Source: an uncultured Gammaproteobacteria bacterium (GTDB lineage Bacteria > Pseudomonadota > Gammaproteobacteria > Pseudomonadales > Azotimanducaceae). Taken from it: a DNA stretch of 40,314 nt. A program made the translations under genes and the position numbers. Shown one piece after another: positions 7,948 through 18,252 of this stretch (positions are counted from its first letter, which is position 1; each line of letters begins with the position of its first letter). The notes beneath the pieces were generated by a model. That model was not told the DNA's origin. It saw only the letters and a program-made list of their open reading frames with translations, and did no database searches. Location: NCBI GenBank assembly GCA_913043815.1, contig CAJWNY010000020.1, positions 1 through 40,314 of the forward strand. Reading direction: 5' to 3'.

Positions 7948-10821
7948 TTACGGTGATTGAAGTAAAGGCTTTAAGAATCTGCCGGTATGAGAAGTTTTCA
8001 CCTTAATTATCTGCTCTGGCGTTCCTGTCGCTACAATGTGGCCGCCACCAGAACCGCCTTCAGGCCCCAGATCAATCACCCAATCAGCAGTCTTCACTAC
8101 GTCTAGGTTGTGCTCAATAACCACTACTGTATTTCCGTCATCGCGCAATCTATGCAGCACATCCAGAAGCTGGGCGATGTCGTGAAAGTGCAGACCGGTG
8201 GTGGGTTCATCGAGAATGTATAAGGTCTGCCCAGTGTCCCGCTTGGACAATTCCCGACTAAGTTTAATTCTTTGCGCTTCCCCGCCCGAAAGGGTGGTCG
8301 CAGATTGTCCTAGGCGAATGTAGGAAAGCCCAACATCTATCAATGTTTGCAATTTGCGCGCGAGCATAGGAACTGGCGCAAAAAACAAACCGGCGTCCTC
8401 CACCGTCATGTCCAACACTTCATGAATGTTTTTACCCTTGTAGCGAATGTCCAAAGTTTCACGGTTGTAACGTTTGCCGTGGCAAATGTCGCATGGAACG
8501 TAGATGTCTGGCAGGAAGTGCATTTCTACTTTGATCATGCCGTCGCCCTGACATGCTTCACAACGACCACCCTTCACGTTGAAGCTAAATCTACCAGGCT
8601 TGTAACCTCTAGCTCTAGACTCTGGCACTTGCGCAAACAACTCTCTTATCGGTGTGAACAGTCCGGTGTACGTTGCTGGATTAGAGCGCGGCGTTCGACC
8701 AATGGGGCTTTGGTCGATATCAACTACCTTATCGAGGTGATGCAAACCATCAATGGCCCTATAGGGCCTGGGCTTAAGGGTGGTTGCCTTATTTAGTACC
8801 GTGGCTGTAATAGGATAAAGTGTATGGTTGATTAGAGTGGATTTCCCAGATCCTGAGACTCCCGTAACACAGGTGAGCAGCCCACAGGGAATACTTACCG
8901 ATACGTTATCCAAATTGTTGCCACTGGCCCCAGTAAGCACCAAACTTTTTTTCGGGTTTGGAGCAATGCGTTTGGCAGGAATGGCAATGGACTTTACGCC
9001 GCTGAGATATTGCCCGGTTATAGACTTTTTGTTTTTAATCACCTCTTCGAAGGTGCCTTTAGCAACAATTTCGCCCCCATGCACGCCTGCGCCTGGTCCG
9101 ATGTCTATAAGATAGTCTGCTCTACGCATAGCCTCTTCATCATGCTCTACCACTATTACTGTATTGCCTAAATCGCGGAGGTGTTCAAGGGTATGCAAGA
9201 GTCTTTCGTTGTCACGTTGATGCAGTCCGATTGATGGTTCGTCGAGGATATACATGACCCCAACCAGCCCAGCACCAATTTGGCTGGCTAGGCGAATTCT
9301 TTGGGCTTCGCCGCCAGATAGCGTATCCGCACTGCGGTCTAATGTTAAATAATTGAGCCCCACATCTACCAAAAACTGCAGCCTAGCTGTTATCTCTTTA
9401 AGGATTTTGTCAGCAATAGTGGCTTTCTGTCCCTGCAGCTTTAGATTGGTCAAATGTTTCAAGGTGTCAGCGACTGCTCTGTGAGTCACGCTTGGAAGGT
9501 CTGTCTCAGCAATAAACACGTTGCGCGACTCTTCTTTTAGTCTAGTGCCTTGGCAAGTTGGACAATCAGTGACTCGCATGAATTTTTGCAGATTCTCTCT
9601 GACCATAGACGAATCGGTTTCGCGAAACCGACGCTGCATATTTGGCAATACGCCTTCAAATTTGTGGGTGCGCCGGATAACATCGCCGCGATCGTTAGCG
9701 TAACTAAAGTCAATACGTGTTTGTCCACTGCCATTCAATATGACATCTTGATGTTTTTTACTGAGTTTCTTGAAAGGAATCTCAACATCAAATTCGTAGT
9801 GATCGGCCAATGAGGAAAGCATATGGAAATAGTAAATGTTTCTTCTGTCCCAACCACGTATAGCGCCTTCGGCCAGAGTCAAATCTGTATCTGCAACCAC
9901 CAACTCAGGGTCAAAAAACTGTGTTACCCCGAGACCATCACAACCGCCGCACGCACCGGCAGGGTTGTTGAAAGAGAACATTCTCGGTTCAAGTTCAGGA
10001 ATGCTGTAGCCACAAGTAGGGCAGGCAAAGCGCGAGGAGAAAACTAAACCCTCGCTCTTTTCGTCATCCATATCCATAACTAAGGCGACTCCGTCGGACA
10101 GCCCAAGGGCGGTCTCGAAACTCTCAGCTAGACGTTGAGCAATGTCTTTTTTAACTCGAACCCGGTCAATAACGGCCTCAATAGTGTGCTTTTTCTTTTT
10201 GTCTAAGGCCGGAGCATCATCAAGATCGACAATCAGTCCGTTGATTCGTGCGCGCACATAACCATTGCTGATAAGTTCCTGAAAAACATGAAGGTGCTCA
10301 CCTTTGCGTTCATTAACAATCGGCGCCAGGATCATAACGCGCAGATCAGCCATATTGGCCATCACGTGATCAACCATTTGGCTTACAGTCTGGGCGTCCA
10401 ATCGCAATGAGTGCTCTGGGCAACGCGGTTCTCCAACCCTTGCATACAGGAGACGAAGGTAGTCGTAAATTTCAGTAATGGTGCCGACAGTGGAACGCGG
10501 GTTATGCGACGTGGATTTTTGCTCAATGGAAATCGCTGGGGAAAGACCTTCAATATGGTCAATGTCGGGCTTCTCCATCATCGACAAAAATTGCCGCGCG
10601 TAGGCCGAGAGGGATTCGACATACCTTCTTTGGCCTTCGGCATAAAGCGTATCAAAAGCGAGCGAAGATTTTCCTGACCCGGATAGGCCGGTGATGATCA
10701 CCAGCTTATCTCGTGGAATGTCTATATCTATATTACGTAGGTTGTGGGTGCGAGCACCGCGTACTGAAATCGTGTCCAAGGTTACTGTCGCTCTTGTTCG
10801 GTAGATGGGCATACTCGGCAT
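7948..10821 (-). CDS. uvrA: Excinuclease ABC subunit A
   Basis: UvrA is the damage-recognition ATPase of nucleotide excision repair; it loads UvrB on distorted DNA. The 957-residue product has two ABC modules: Walker A at residues 45-52 (GLSGSGKS) and a second GVSGSGKST in the C-terminal half, two LSGGEAQRI signatures and two D-box [16 protein letters not shown] motifs. The zinc modules are present (CPTCG...[16 protein letters not shown]...CDICHGKR). The N-terminus is about 15 residues longer than usual; ATG codons at 10821 and 10812 and a TTG corresponding to the family start ([13 protein letters not shown]) are all possible, and none has a strong ribosome binding site. It diverges from ssb. 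Confidence 0.97.
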   Translation of the reverse strand: MPSMPIYRTRATVTLDTISVRGARTHNLRNIDIDIPRDKLVIITGLSGSGKSSLAFDTLYAEGQRRYVESLSAYARQFLSMMEKPDIDHIEGLSPAISIEQKSTSHNPRSTVGTITEIYDYLRLLYARVGEPRCPEHSLRLDAQTVSQMVDHVMANMADLRVMILAPIVNERKGEHLHVFQELISNGYVRARINGLIVDLDDAPALDKKKKHTIEAVIDRVRVKKDIAQRLAESFETALGLSDGVALVMDMDDEKSEGLVFSSRFACPTCGYSIPELEPRMFSFNNPAGACGGCDGLGVTQFFDPELVVADTDLTLAEGAIRGWDRRNIYYFHMLSSLADHYEFDVEIPFKKLSKKHQDVILNGSGQTRIDFSYANDRGDVIRRTHKFEGVLPNMQRRFRETDSSMVRENLQKFMRVTDCPTCQGTRLKEESRNVFIAETDLPSVTHRAVADTLKHLTNLKLQGQKATIADKILKEITARLQFLVDVGLNYLTLDRSADTLSGGEAQRIRLASQIGAGLVGVMYILDEPSIGLHQRDNERLLHTLEHLRDLGNTVIVVEHDEEAMRRADYLIDIGPGAGVHGGEIVAKGTFEEVIKNKKSITGQYLSGVKSIAIPAKRIAPNPKKSLVLTGASGNNLDNVSVSIPCGLLTCVTGVSGSGKSTLINHTLYPITATVLNKATTLKPRPYRAIDGLHHLDKVVDIDQSPIGRTPRSNPATYTGLFTPIRELFAQVPESRARGYKPGRFSFNVKGGRCEACQGDGMIKVEMHFLPDIYVPCDICHGKRYNRETLDIRYKGKNIHEVLDMTVEDAGLFFAPVPMLARKLQTLIDVGLSYIRLGQSATTLSGGEAQRIKLSRELSKRDTGQTLYILDEPTTGLHFHDIAQLLDVLHRLRDDGNTVVVIEHNLDVVKTADWVIDLGPEGGSGGGHIVATGTPEQIIKVKTSHTGRFLKPLLQSP

Positions 10822-11033
10822 AGCTCAGTCTTGTGCAGGCAACGCTCTAAGTTAGAGGTTATCGGATATTGCGTGAAATTGTCGTGTAGTTGTTTCATCT
10901 CCTTCTGGGGCTGCGTTGCCACTCTCTGCCCCAGCAAAGCCATAGCCCAACTAATAAGCAGCATTTTAGAGTGGGTGACATCAGTTTTTTGCACTACACT
11001 GAGCCAACAGCGGTATCTTATGCGGAGAAGATT

Positions 11034-11528
11034 ATGGCCAGAGGAATTAACAAAGTAATGCTCATCGGTAACCTTGGGCGAGACCCCGAAACAAGGTATG
11101 CCCAAAGTGGCAGCGCGGTTACACGGTTCAGTATTGCTACATCGGAGTCATGGAAAGACAAAGCTTCCGGCGAAATGCAGGAACGTACCGAGTGGCACAA
11201 TGTCGTGTGTTTTGCACGGTTAGCTGAAATCGCGGGCGAATATCTGCGTAAAGGCTCAAAAGTGTATATTGAAGGCAGCTTGCGCACCTCCAGCTGGGAA
11301 GCGGACGGGCAGAAAAAGTACCGTACAGAAGTAAATGCGCGGGAGTTGCAGATGTTGGATAGTCGCGGTGGCGCAGACGGTGGCATGGGCAGCGGTGCGC
11401 CTAGCGGGTTTAGCGATCACGCGCCCGTTCAGTCAACGCAGCAGTCGGCAGTCAGCTCTGCGGCTGCCGCAGATAATGCGCCTACCCTGTCTGACGATAC
11501 CGACTTTGAGGACGATATTCCTTTTTAG
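11034..11528 (+). CDS. ssb: Single-stranded DNA-binding protein
   Basis: SSB coats single-stranded DNA in replication, recombination and repair. The 164-residue product has the OB-fold in residues 1 to about 110 ([22 protein letters not shown] ... [34 protein letters not shown]), a Gly/Ser/Gln/Ala-rich flexible linker, and the acidic tip DFEDDIPF that binds partner proteins. The ATG at 11034 is preceded by GCGGAGAAG and gives the standard N-terminus; the frame is open further upstream, but the family alignment rules that out. It is divergent from uvrA across about 210 bases with no recognisable LexA box. Confidence 0.97.
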   Translation: MARGINKVMLIGNLGRDPETRYAQSGSAVTRFSIATSESWKDKASGEMQERTEWHNVVCFARLAEIAGEYLRKGSKVYIEGSLRTSSWEADGQKKYRTEVNARELQMLDSRGGADGGMGSGAPSGFSDHAPVQSTQQSAVSSAAAADNAPTLSDDTDFEDDIPF

Positions 11529-11714
11529 TATTTGCCCGCTCATCTCTAATGCGCCGGAAAATTTTGTTGACTCTGGAGCATTCACTATAAAGTCGAGCGC
11601 TGCTAGCCAGTGTTTGTTGGGGTCGGATCACTGAATAAAGAATAGTGGTACGAAGTAAAAGCTTGACGCAAAAAACTTCATGAATGCTTAAATGCCGGCT
11701 CAGCCGCTGGTAGG

Positions 11715-12554
11715 CTATAGACCGGCGTAAACAAGTCCAAACAAAACCAAGCCCAGTAGCATGCGATACACAACATAAGGCAGCATCCCGGTTCTCTCTA
11801 CTAGTCGAATGAAGTAGTGGATGCCAACGTAAGCACTTACTCCGGCAAGGGCTGCTCCCGCTGTTACCTTCACTAGATCGGCCTCTACATTGCCCTCAGC
11901 TAAATCCAAAGACAATAACAATTGAGCGCCAGCAATGGTGGGAATGGCCAGCAGAAAGGAAAATCTTGCGGCCTCTACTCTACTCAAACCCAACATTAGT
12001 GCCGCAGTAATTGTTATTCCAGAACGCGAGGTACCAGGAATCAGGGCAATGGCCTGGGCAATGCCGATGATTCCAGCCGCTTGCCAAGTTATCGCGCTAT
12101 TCGACGTTGGCCTTCTATCCGCGTACCAAAGCGCGGCCCCAAATAACATTGTTGTCGTTGCAATTACCGGTATCGTACGAAGTTGCCCTTGAATAAATTC
12201 CTTGCCAAGCACTCCTATGATGACGACGGGTAATGTGGCTAGCGCAAGTTTTAGTACTTGCTCTATACCTATGGCTGCTCTTTTTGTCTCAGCGTTAAGC
12301 GATGCTTGCTCTGAGCGCGCAGCATATACTGCTGGAGCCTGCCCTACGGCCCACAACATGGCTAGTAGGTCTGTGCGAAAATACGCTAGCACCGCAATGA
12401 GGGTGCCAAAATGCACAGCAACATCAAATGCCAATCCTTGATCTGGCCAACTTGTGAGTTGCGCGGGCAGTACCAAGTGAGCAGAGCTCGAAACCGGCAA
12501 AAATTCCGTAATGCCCTGCACCAAAGCCAGTACCAGTACTTGTAACCATTCCAA
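11715..12554 (-). CDS. uppP: Undecaprenyl-diphosphatase (BacA/UppP)
   Basis: Inner-membrane phosphatase that recycles undecaprenyl pyrophosphate to the lipid carrier used for peptidoglycan and other polymers; overexpression gives bacitracin resistance in the family. The 279-residue hydrophobic protein carries both catalytic motifs: QGITEFLPVSSSAHL near residues 14-28 and PGTSRSG around residue 175. Eight or so membrane segments can be seen. A slightly longer hydrophilic loop (residues ~70-95, with SEQASLNAETKRAA) is present. It is transcribed alone, divergent from the Lon-domain gene. Confidence 0.96.
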   Translation of the reverse strand: MEWLQVLVLALVQGITEFLPVSSSAHLVLPAQLTSWPDQGLAFDVAVHFGTLIAVLAYFRTDLLAMLWAVGQAPAVYAARSEQASLNAETKRAAIGIEQVLKLALATLPVVIIGVLGKEFIQGQLRTIPVIATTTMLFGAALWYADRRPTSNSAITWQAAGIIGIAQAIALIPGTSRSGITITAALMLGLSRVEAARFSFLLAIPTIAGAQLLLSLDLAEGNVEADLVKVTAGAALAGVSAYVGIHYFIRLVERTGMLPYVVYRMLLGLVLFGLVYAGL

Positions 12555-12706
12555 TGCTTTCTTTCCTTTATATGCGTAGTCTAAGTTTCAGCTATGGCTT
12601 TAGCTTGAGTTTTAGCCGCCGGTAGCAGATGCCTCAGAGATATGCGAAGAAGTGTTATTTGTATTAGCCTAATGTGGCAGGGTGTTCTTCGGAATGAAGC
12701 ATAACA

Positions 12707-12736
12707 TTGGCGGCGTTAGTCTAGGCTAGTTATAGT
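12707..12736 (+). promoter_or_regulatory. Candidate sigma70 promoter for the Lon-domain gene
   Basis: TTGGCG (12707-12712) and TATAGT (12731-12736) are separated by 18 bases, matching the -35 and -10 consensus at 4/6 and 5/6. Transcription would begin near 12743, about 40 bases before the TTG start of the next gene. This is a visual match only. Confidence 0.4.
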
Positions 12737-12784
12737 TACGGAAAGTACCAGTCACCATAATTTAGATAATTGAGGAGTCAGCAC

Positions 12785-13423
12785 TTGGCAGAAGCTATTG
12801 CTAACGATAAAGAGCGCGGCGGGCTAGAGTTACCCGAAATCCCCCTCTTTCCACTGAGCACGGTTCTGTTTCCCGAAGGAGTGTTGCCTCTGCGTATTTT
12901 TGAGCCGCGTTATGTAGATATGGTTCGCTGGTGTATGCGCAATCAAGTTAATTTTGGTGTTGTTCTGTTGCGTACGGGTAGTGATGTAGCGAATAAAGGT
13001 GCTGACCCTTTGCCTGATGTCTTTCGCGTAGGTACAGAGGCAAAAATTGTTGATTTTAATCAGGCAGATAATGGTTTGCTGGGTATAGTCGCCCAAGGTG
13101 GGCGTAAGTTTTCTATCAAAGAATCATATATACAAAAGGATGGTTTGTTAAAAGCCACGGTAGAGTTTGCTGTCGACGAGCCTTTGGGCGAATTGAACTT
13201 AGTGCATGACCCTTTGGTTGCGGTTCTTCGAGATCTTATGCAACACCCATTGATCCAACAACTAAATCCGCCTATTAGATTAGATGAGGCGCGTTCAGTG
13301 AGTTATCGCCTTGCAGACCTTTTGCCAATAGAGCCGGAAATAAAGCAAACACTCTTACAGATGGATGGGCCTATAGAGCGACTAGCTGAGCTAGAGCGGT
13401 TGGTGACCAAGTTTGGCCAGTAG
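12785..13423 (+). CDS. Lon N-terminal (substrate-binding) domain protein
   Basis: A stand-alone Lon-N/PUA-like domain protein without ATPase or protease domains. The opening LPEIPLFPLSTVLFPEGVLPLRIFEPRYVDMV is the family hallmark, followed by the FGVVLLRTGSDV strand. Such proteins are common in gammaproteobacteria but their function is not established. I chose the TTG at 12785 because GAGGAG (12772-12777) sits 7 bases upstream; the frame could be opened at TTG 12770, but that start would lie ahead of the ribosome binding site. The product is then 212 residues. It precedes proA by 106 bases. Confidence 0.85.
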   Translation: MAEAIANDKERGGLELPEIPLFPLSTVLFPEGVLPLRIFEPRYVDMVRWCMRNQVNFGVVLLRTGSDVANKGADPLPDVFRVGTEAKIVDFNQADNGLLGIVAQGGRKFSIKESYIQKDGLLKATVEFAVDEPLGELNLVHDPLVAVLRDLMQHPLIQQLNPPIRLDEARSVSYRLADLLPIEPEIKQTLLQMDGPIERLAELERLVTKFGQ

Positions 13424-13529
13424 GCAGGTTGTTGATCTAGTTAAGCTAGACCAAAAGCAAGGCATTGATTCGGCATTTTTACAGATTGCATAGGTGAGGA
13501 CTGCTGCTTTTACCCCTATAATAGACAGG

Positions 13530-14792
13530 ATGGATACAAATATTAAAAGCTATATGCAGCGTGTTGGGCGCGCTGCCAGAGATGCCTCCCGTGTTATTGG
13601 GGCGGCCTCGTCTGCAACCAAATCTGCTGCGCTTAAAGCAATTGCTGAAGGCGCAGATGTTGCTCGAGAAGATATTAAGCAGGCGAATGACCAAGACATG
13701 CAGGCTGCGCAGGCAAACGCCGTCGATCAGCCGCTGATCGAACGCCTGTTTGTTGACGACAAAGGCATTGATCAAATGATTGAGGGTCTTCTTCAAGTGA
13801 ATGCTTTGAAAGATCCGGTAGGAGAGATGTCTGACTTTAGCTTTCGCCCTAGTGGTATTCAGGTTGGCAAAATGCGTGTGCCCCTTGGCGTAATAGGCAT
13901 GATCTACGAATCTCGCCCTAATGTCACAGTGGACGCTGCAAGTCTCTCGCTGAAGTCCGGCAATGCCTGTATTTTGCGCGGCGGCTCTGAGGCCTTTCAC
14001 TCAAATCAGGCAATTGCCAAATGCGTGGCCGCAGGGTTAAAAGCAGCGGGCCTTCCCTCGGCATGTGTGCAGTTGATCAATAGAACGGATCGCGCCGCCG
14101 TAGGCGAACTCATTCAGTTAGATAACTTTGTAGACGTTATTGTGCCAAGAGGTGGCAAGAGTCTAATAGATCGCATCTCTAAAGAAGCTACTATACCTGT
14201 CATTAAGCACTTGGATGGCATTTGCCATGTGTTCATTGATGCCGACGTTGATGCTGTTATGGCGTGCAATATAGCCTTTAACTCTAAGGTTGAAAAATAT
14301 GCGGTTTGTAATGCACTGGAAACTTTGCTGATACACGAACAAAGTGCCTTAGAAATTTTGCCCTCGCTTGCTGAGCAATACGTAAATGCCGGTGTTGAAT
14401 TACGCGGCTGCCAGATTGCGCGTAATATTACTCAGATGAAGTCAGCCACCGAGCAGGATTGGAGCACTGAATATTTAGGGCCTATTTTAGCAATAAAGGT
14501 AGTCGTAGATTTAGATGCAGCGATAGCACATATAAACGAATTTGGCTCCCAGCATACTGACGTCATTGTCACTCGGAGCTTTGCTAATTCCCGGCGTTTC
14601 ATTGCCGAGGTAGATTCAGCATCGGTCATGATAAATGCCTCTACCCAGTTTGCCGACGGTTTTGAGTATGGTTTGGGTGCTGAAGTGGGTATTTCTACAG
14701 ACAAGATCCACGCGCGTGGGCCCGTTGGCTTGGAAGGACTTACATCACAAAAATACGTCGTCTTCGGCAACGGAGAAATCCGCCATCGTTAA
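13530..14792 (+). CDS. proA: Gamma-glutamyl phosphate reductase
   Basis: ProA makes glutamate-5-semialdehyde from gamma-glutamyl phosphate with NADPH, the second step of proline synthesis. The 420-residue product shows [22 protein letters not shown] (with Asn131), the catalytic Cys260 in the [11 protein letters not shown] segment and the C-terminal [34 protein letters not shown]. The ATG at 13530 gives an N-terminus ([20 protein letters not shown]) that lines up with Pseudomonas ProA; a GTG at 13494 could also open the frame. The partner kinase gene proB is not in the window. Position directly before nadD matches pseudomonads. Confidence 0.96.
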   Translation: MDTNIKSYMQRVGRAARDASRVIGAASSATKSAALKAIAEGADVAREDIKQANDQDMQAAQANAVDQPLIERLFVDDKGIDQMIEGLLQVNALKDPVGEMSDFSFRPSGIQVGKMRVPLGVIGMIYESRPNVTVDAASLSLKSGNACILRGGSEAFHSNQAIAKCVAAGLKAAGLPSACVQLINRTDRAAVGELIQLDNFVDVIVPRGGKSLIDRISKEATIPVIKHLDGICHVFIDADVDAVMACNIAFNSKVEKYAVCNALETLLIHEQSALEILPSLAEQYVNAGVELRGCQIARNITQMKSATEQDWSTEYLGPILAIKVVVDLDAAIAHINEFGSQHTDVIVTRSFANSRRFIAEVDSASVMINASTQFADGFEYGLGAEVGISTDKIHARGPVGLEGLTSQKYVVFGNGEIRHR

Positions 14793-14813
14793 AGTGCATA
14801 GAGCGCATAATTA

Positions 14814-15464
14814 GTGATTGGGATATTCGGGGGCACATTCGATCCGGTGCATAGCGGACATACCCACGCAGCGCTCTCAGTGGCGTCTGAGTTGGGCTTG
14901 AGTTCTATTCGCATGCTGTTGTCGGCCCGCCCGGGACACAGAATGCCATCGCAGACTTCCAAGGAACATCGCTGGAAAATGCTGCAACTTGCTTGCGCCG
15001 AGCACAGCAGCTTGATAGCAGACGATCGCGAACTGAATAGACCGGGGACTTCTTATTCCTTTGACACGCTCGCAGCTATTGCCGCAGATAAAAGCGCCGC
15101 TGGCGAAGATAGTTCTGCGCCAGTGTGGATTCTTGGTCACGATTCCTACGTTACACTTACGTCTTGGTATCGCTGGAACGAAATTACTAATTTATGCAAC
15201 TTGGTTGTATTAGATAGGCCAGGACAAATGACCGCAGAAGAGCCCAATCTGGTAAACTTTTTTGCCCGGCGTCGGTGCGAAAAAATAGATCATAGCAAGG
15301 TTGGTCAAATGTTAAGATTGCTGCTGCCAATGTCGGAAGTTTCGGCAACATTTATACGCCGGCAACTGAGTTTGGGTCAGAGTGTTTCTGATCTATTGGC
15401 GCCGAAAGTGAATCAATATATTGAACAACATCAACTCTACACCACAACGGAGAGTATCGTTTGA
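14814..15464 (+). CDS. nadD: Nicotinate-nucleotide adenylyltransferase
   Basis: NadD converts nicotinate mononucleotide and ATP to deamido-NAD. The 216-residue protein has the nucleotidyltransferase motif GGTFDPVHSGH (residues 6-16) and the C-terminal SATFIRRQL, the counterpart of the ISSTxIR motif. It starts with GTG at 14814, 21 bases after proA, and ends with a TGA that overlaps the TTG start of rsfS by 3 bases. The usual upstream holA is not here. Confidence 0.95.
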   Translation: MIGIFGGTFDPVHSGHTHAALSVASELGLSSIRMLLSARPGHRMPSQTSKEHRWKMLQLACAEHSSLIADDRELNRPGTSYSFDTLAAIAADKSAAGEDSSAPVWILGHDSYVTLTSWYRWNEITNLCNLVVLDRPGQMTAEEPNLVNFFARRRCEKIDHSKVGQMLRLLLPMSEVSATFIRRQLSLGQSVSDLLAPKVNQYIEQHQLYTTTESIV

Positions 15465-15826
15465 ACCCAAGTGCATTACGTGATCACGTTACCGCAGCCA
15501 TCGAAGACTTAAAAGGCGTAGACATTGTCTCTCTGGATGTGGCGTCGCTCACACCAATGACAGACTATATGGTCCTGACCAGTGGTAATTCCAATCGCCA
15601 CGTGAAAGCGATCGTAGACAATGTTAGTGAATCCGCAAAGGCTATTGGCATTCAACCTTTAGGTATTGAAGGCCGTGAAAGTTACGACTGGGTGCTTGTA
15701 GATTTAGGCGACGTACTGGTTCATGTAATGAATATTGAGGCACGTAGTTTCTATGAGATTGAGCGCTTGTGGACGGAAATTTCTAGTCGCAGCAAGCCAG
15801 AAATGGAACGCGCTGAATTAGAATAG
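15461..15826 (+). CDS. rsfS: Ribosomal silencing factor RsfS
   Basis: RsfS (RsfA/YbeB) binds L14 and blocks subunit joining when nutrients are scarce. The 121-residue product has the family core: VDIVSLDVASLTPMTDYMVLTSGNSNRHVKAIVD followed by GIEGRESYDWVLVDLGDVLVHVM. The start is a TTG at 15461 overlapping the nadD stop, with GGAGAG 8 bases upstream, which together make this non-ATG start credible. rlmH follows 38 bases later, as in most gammaproteobacteria. Confidence 0.95.
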   Translation: MNPSALRDHVTAAIEDLKGVDIVSLDVASLTPMTDYMVLTSGNSNRHVKAIVDNVSESAKAIGIQPLGIEGRESYDWVLVDLGDVLVHVMNIEARSFYEIERLWTEISSRSKPEMERAELE

Positions 15827-15864
15827 ATGGCATTTATCGACTAATATCAATTTAACCAAAATCA

Positions 15865-16329
15865 ATGAAAATACGCATATTATCTATCGGTAATAAGTGC
15901 CCTGGTTGGATCAAGACTGGGTTCGAGGAGTACGCTAAACGCATGCCTCGCGAAATGCCTCTGACGCTACTAGAAATGCAAGCGCCACGTCATCACGCTA
16001 ACCCGGCAAAATACCAGCAAGACGAAGCGCAGAAGTTATTAGCGCAAATTGGCAAAAATGATTGGGTTATAGTACTGGATGAGCACGGAGCTTCATGCAG
16101 CAGTGTGGATTTGGCTTACAGCCTAAAGGAGTGGCAAATGGACGGGAGAGACATTGCTTTTCTTATCGGTGGCGCAGATGGGCTTGCCAAAGAGGTGCTC
16201 GGTCGCGCCAATCAAAAAATTTCTTTATCTAAGCTAACCTTTCCTCACTATATGGTTCGCGTAATATTAGCCGAAGCTGTATATCGGGCCTGGAGCATTA
16301 GCGCCGGGCACCCTTATCATCGCGTATGA
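15865..16329 (+). CDS. rlmH: 23S rRNA pseudouridine-1915 N3-methyltransferase
   Basis: RlmH methylates pseudouridine 1915 in helix 69 of 23S rRNA after subunit assembly. The 154-residue SPOUT-class protein has the family pattern: MKIRILSIGNKCPGWIKTGFEEYAKRMP at the start, the S-adenosylmethionine-binding knot with FLIGGADGL (residues ~101-109), and the C-terminal ILAEAVYRAWSISAGHPYHR. Normal length. It precedes mrdA by 10 bases. Confidence 0.97.
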   Translation: MKIRILSIGNKCPGWIKTGFEEYAKRMPREMPLTLLEMQAPRHHANPAKYQQDEAQKLLAQIGKNDWVIVLDEHGASCSSVDLAYSLKEWQMDGRDIAFLIGGADGLAKEVLGRANQKISLSKLTFPHYMVRVILAEAVYRAWSISAGHPYHRV

Positions 16330-16339
16330 GGATGGCTAA

Positions 16340-18229
16340 TTGTTAGTAGAATTATCGATAAAGGACTCAGGCCGTGAACAAGAAATGTTCATTGGTAGAG
16401 CAATAATTTTATTTGCATTAGTAGTTATCCTGTTTGCCACACTGGTTGCGCGCATGCTGACCCTGCAAGTGGTTGAGCATGAAACTTATCAGCTGCGTGC
16501 AGATAATAATCGCACCCAAATCCAAACCTTGGCGCCTTCAAGAGGGATGATCTATGACCGTAATGGCCGTTTGTTAGCGGACAATCAAACTTCTTTCTCA
16601 TTAGCCGTTGTAGCCGAGCGTGTGGAGGACATCGAAGACCTATTAAGCTCCATTATTAAAATTTTGTCCCTTGATCCACAGCAGGTTGAAAAAATTCGCG
16701 CAGAGTTGGCAAAGCGAAGCAGAACAGACGCCGCAGTTGTAATTTTAGAAGCTCTCTCAGAAAAACAAGTGTCTTTGTTAGCTGTGAATCGTCATCGCCT
16801 TCCCGGTATAGAGGTTATGAGTCACCTTGTTCGCTCCTACCCGATGGGTTCTATAGCTGCCCACGCTGTAGGTTCAGTAAGACGCTTGACTAAAGAAGAT
16901 CTACAGACTGTTCAGCCAGTGCAATATAGAGGTTCACAATTCATTGGTAAGCGCGGAGTTGAAGCGTTCTATGAAAAAAGCTTGCATGGAAAAGTCGGTT
17001 ACCAAAAGGTAGAAACAGATGCCTATGGTCGAGTACGCCGCGTATTAGATGTGCAAGGCGCGCAGACAGGTCAAAATTTAATTCTGCACTTAGACAGCAA
17101 ATTACAAGCTGTAAGTGTTGATGCGCTAGATGGTCGGCGCGGGGCAGTAGTGGCATTAGATCCAGCCACTGGTGGCGTTTTGGCGATGGTCAGCCAACCC
17201 AGTTACGACCCCAATCTTTTCGTTAGTGGTATATCGCCCTCTCAGTTCAAAGAGATAAGCAATTCTATCTACGTACCGCTTTTTAACCGAGCGGTTAACG
17301 GCCAATACGCTCCGGGTTCCACATTTAAACCGGTTGTTGGTTTAGCCGGCATCAGTTCGTCAACAACGGATTGGAAAGAGACAATAGACGACAAGGGTTG
17401 GTTCAAATTGTCTGGTCAAGAACGCGTCTATAGAGATTGGTCCTGGACTAAGGACGACTCGGGCGGTCAAGGCGAAGTAAATCTGAATAGGGCGATATAT
17501 CGATCCTCCAATGTCTATTTTTACGACCTAGCCAGTCGTATGGAAGTTAATTCGTTACTCAGTTTTGCGCGTCAATTTGGTTTCGGTCGCAATTTAGCGC
17601 TAGACATACCTCAAGCTAGTAGCGGTTTATTACCTACTCCTGAATGGAAACGAAAGGTCAAAAATCAACCTTGGTATCCAGGAGACTCGGTGAACTTAGG
17701 TATTGGTCAAGGAGACCTTTTGGCTACGCCCTTACAAATGGCTGCAGTGGCCGCCACTATCGCTAACCGCGGTAAAGTGGTTCGGCCTAAAATGCTTATG
17801 TCTGGCGATCCCTCCATTGATGAAATGATCGGAGTTGATGAACCTTTGCAAATTGTCGGGATTAGTGAAGAAGATTGGGAAAACATGGTTGATTCTATGG
17901 AAGACGTGGTTCATCGGGGCGGCAAAGGCTTCCGTGGAAATGGCACAGCTTGGGCCTACATTGGCCAAAATATCGGCTATCGTATGGCAGGTAAATCCGG
18001 AACCTCTCAGGTGGTGGAGATCAATCAGGGCGAAGTGTATGACGAAGGAAAACTCTCAGAGTTTCGTCGCAAGCATGCATGGTTCATTGCCTTTGCTCCC
18101 GTTGATAATCCAACTATCGCTGTTGCAGTGCTCGTTGAAAACGGCGGCGGTGGCAGTTCTGTTGCAGCGCCGGTAGCTAAGGCTGTTATTGACGCGCACT
18201 TGGCAAAAGACATAGCGAGAATTCGCTAA
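16340..18229 (+). CDS. mrdA: Penicillin-binding protein 2 (elongasome transpeptidase)
   Basis: PBP2 is the transpeptidase that cross-links peptidoglycan in lateral wall growth, working with RodA in the rod complex. The product of 629 residues has one N-terminal membrane helix (about 19-40), a pedestal domain (RGMIYDRNGRLLADN near 68-82) and a transpeptidase domain with all three motifs: Ser327 in PGSTFK, SSN at 389-391 and KSGT at 552-555. A TTG at 16340 is the likely start: GAGGA at 16327-16331 is 8 bases upstream, and it gives a cytoplasmic N-terminus of normal length. The ATG at 16385 would leave almost none. Confidence 0.96.
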   Translation: MLVELSIKDSGREQEMFIGRAIILFALVVILFATLVARMLTLQVVEHETYQLRADNNRTQIQTLAPSRGMIYDRNGRLLADNQTSFSLAVVAERVEDIEDLLSSIIKILSLDPQQVEKIRAELAKRSRTDAAVVILEALSEKQVSLLAVNRHRLPGIEVMSHLVRSYPMGSIAAHAVGSVRRLTKEDLQTVQPVQYRGSQFIGKRGVEAFYEKSLHGKVGYQKVETDAYGRVRRVLDVQGAQTGQNLILHLDSKLQAVSVDALDGRRGAVVALDPATGGVLAMVSQPSYDPNLFVSGISPSQFKEISNSIYVPLFNRAVNGQYAPGSTFKPVVGLAGISSSTTDWKETIDDKGWFKLSGQERVYRDWSWTKDDSGGQGEVNLNRAIYRSSNVYFYDLASRMEVNSLLSFARQFGFGRNLALDIPQASSGLLPTPEWKRKVKNQPWYPGDSVNLGIGQGDLLATPLQMAAVAATIANRGKVVRPKMLMSGDPSIDEMIGVDEPLQIVGISEEDWENMVDSMEDVVHRGGKGFRGNGTAWAYIGQNIGYRMAGKSGTSQVVEINQGEVYDEGKLSEFRRKHAWFIAFAPVDNPTIAVAVLVENGGGGSSVAAPVAKAVIDAHLAKDIARIR

Positions 18230-18252
18230 ATGCAAATTTCTGTGTCGTTACT

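Noticed and set aside
7936-7952. ACCC/GGGT hairpin at the uvrA 3' end as terminator
   Set aside because: Only about four to five base pairs and no adjacent T-tract on the - strand.
10822-11033. LexA (SOS) box between uvrA and ssb
   Set aside because: No CTG-N10-CAG or close variant was found in the interval.
11564-11591. Promoter-like TTGTTG-N16-TATAAA after ssb
   Set aside because: It points into the converging uppP gene and has no + strand gene to serve, so it is probably a chance match.
13436-13450. TCTAG-TTAAG-CTAGA dyad after the Lon-domain gene as terminator
   Set aside because: The stem is only five AT-rich pairs and no T-tract follows.
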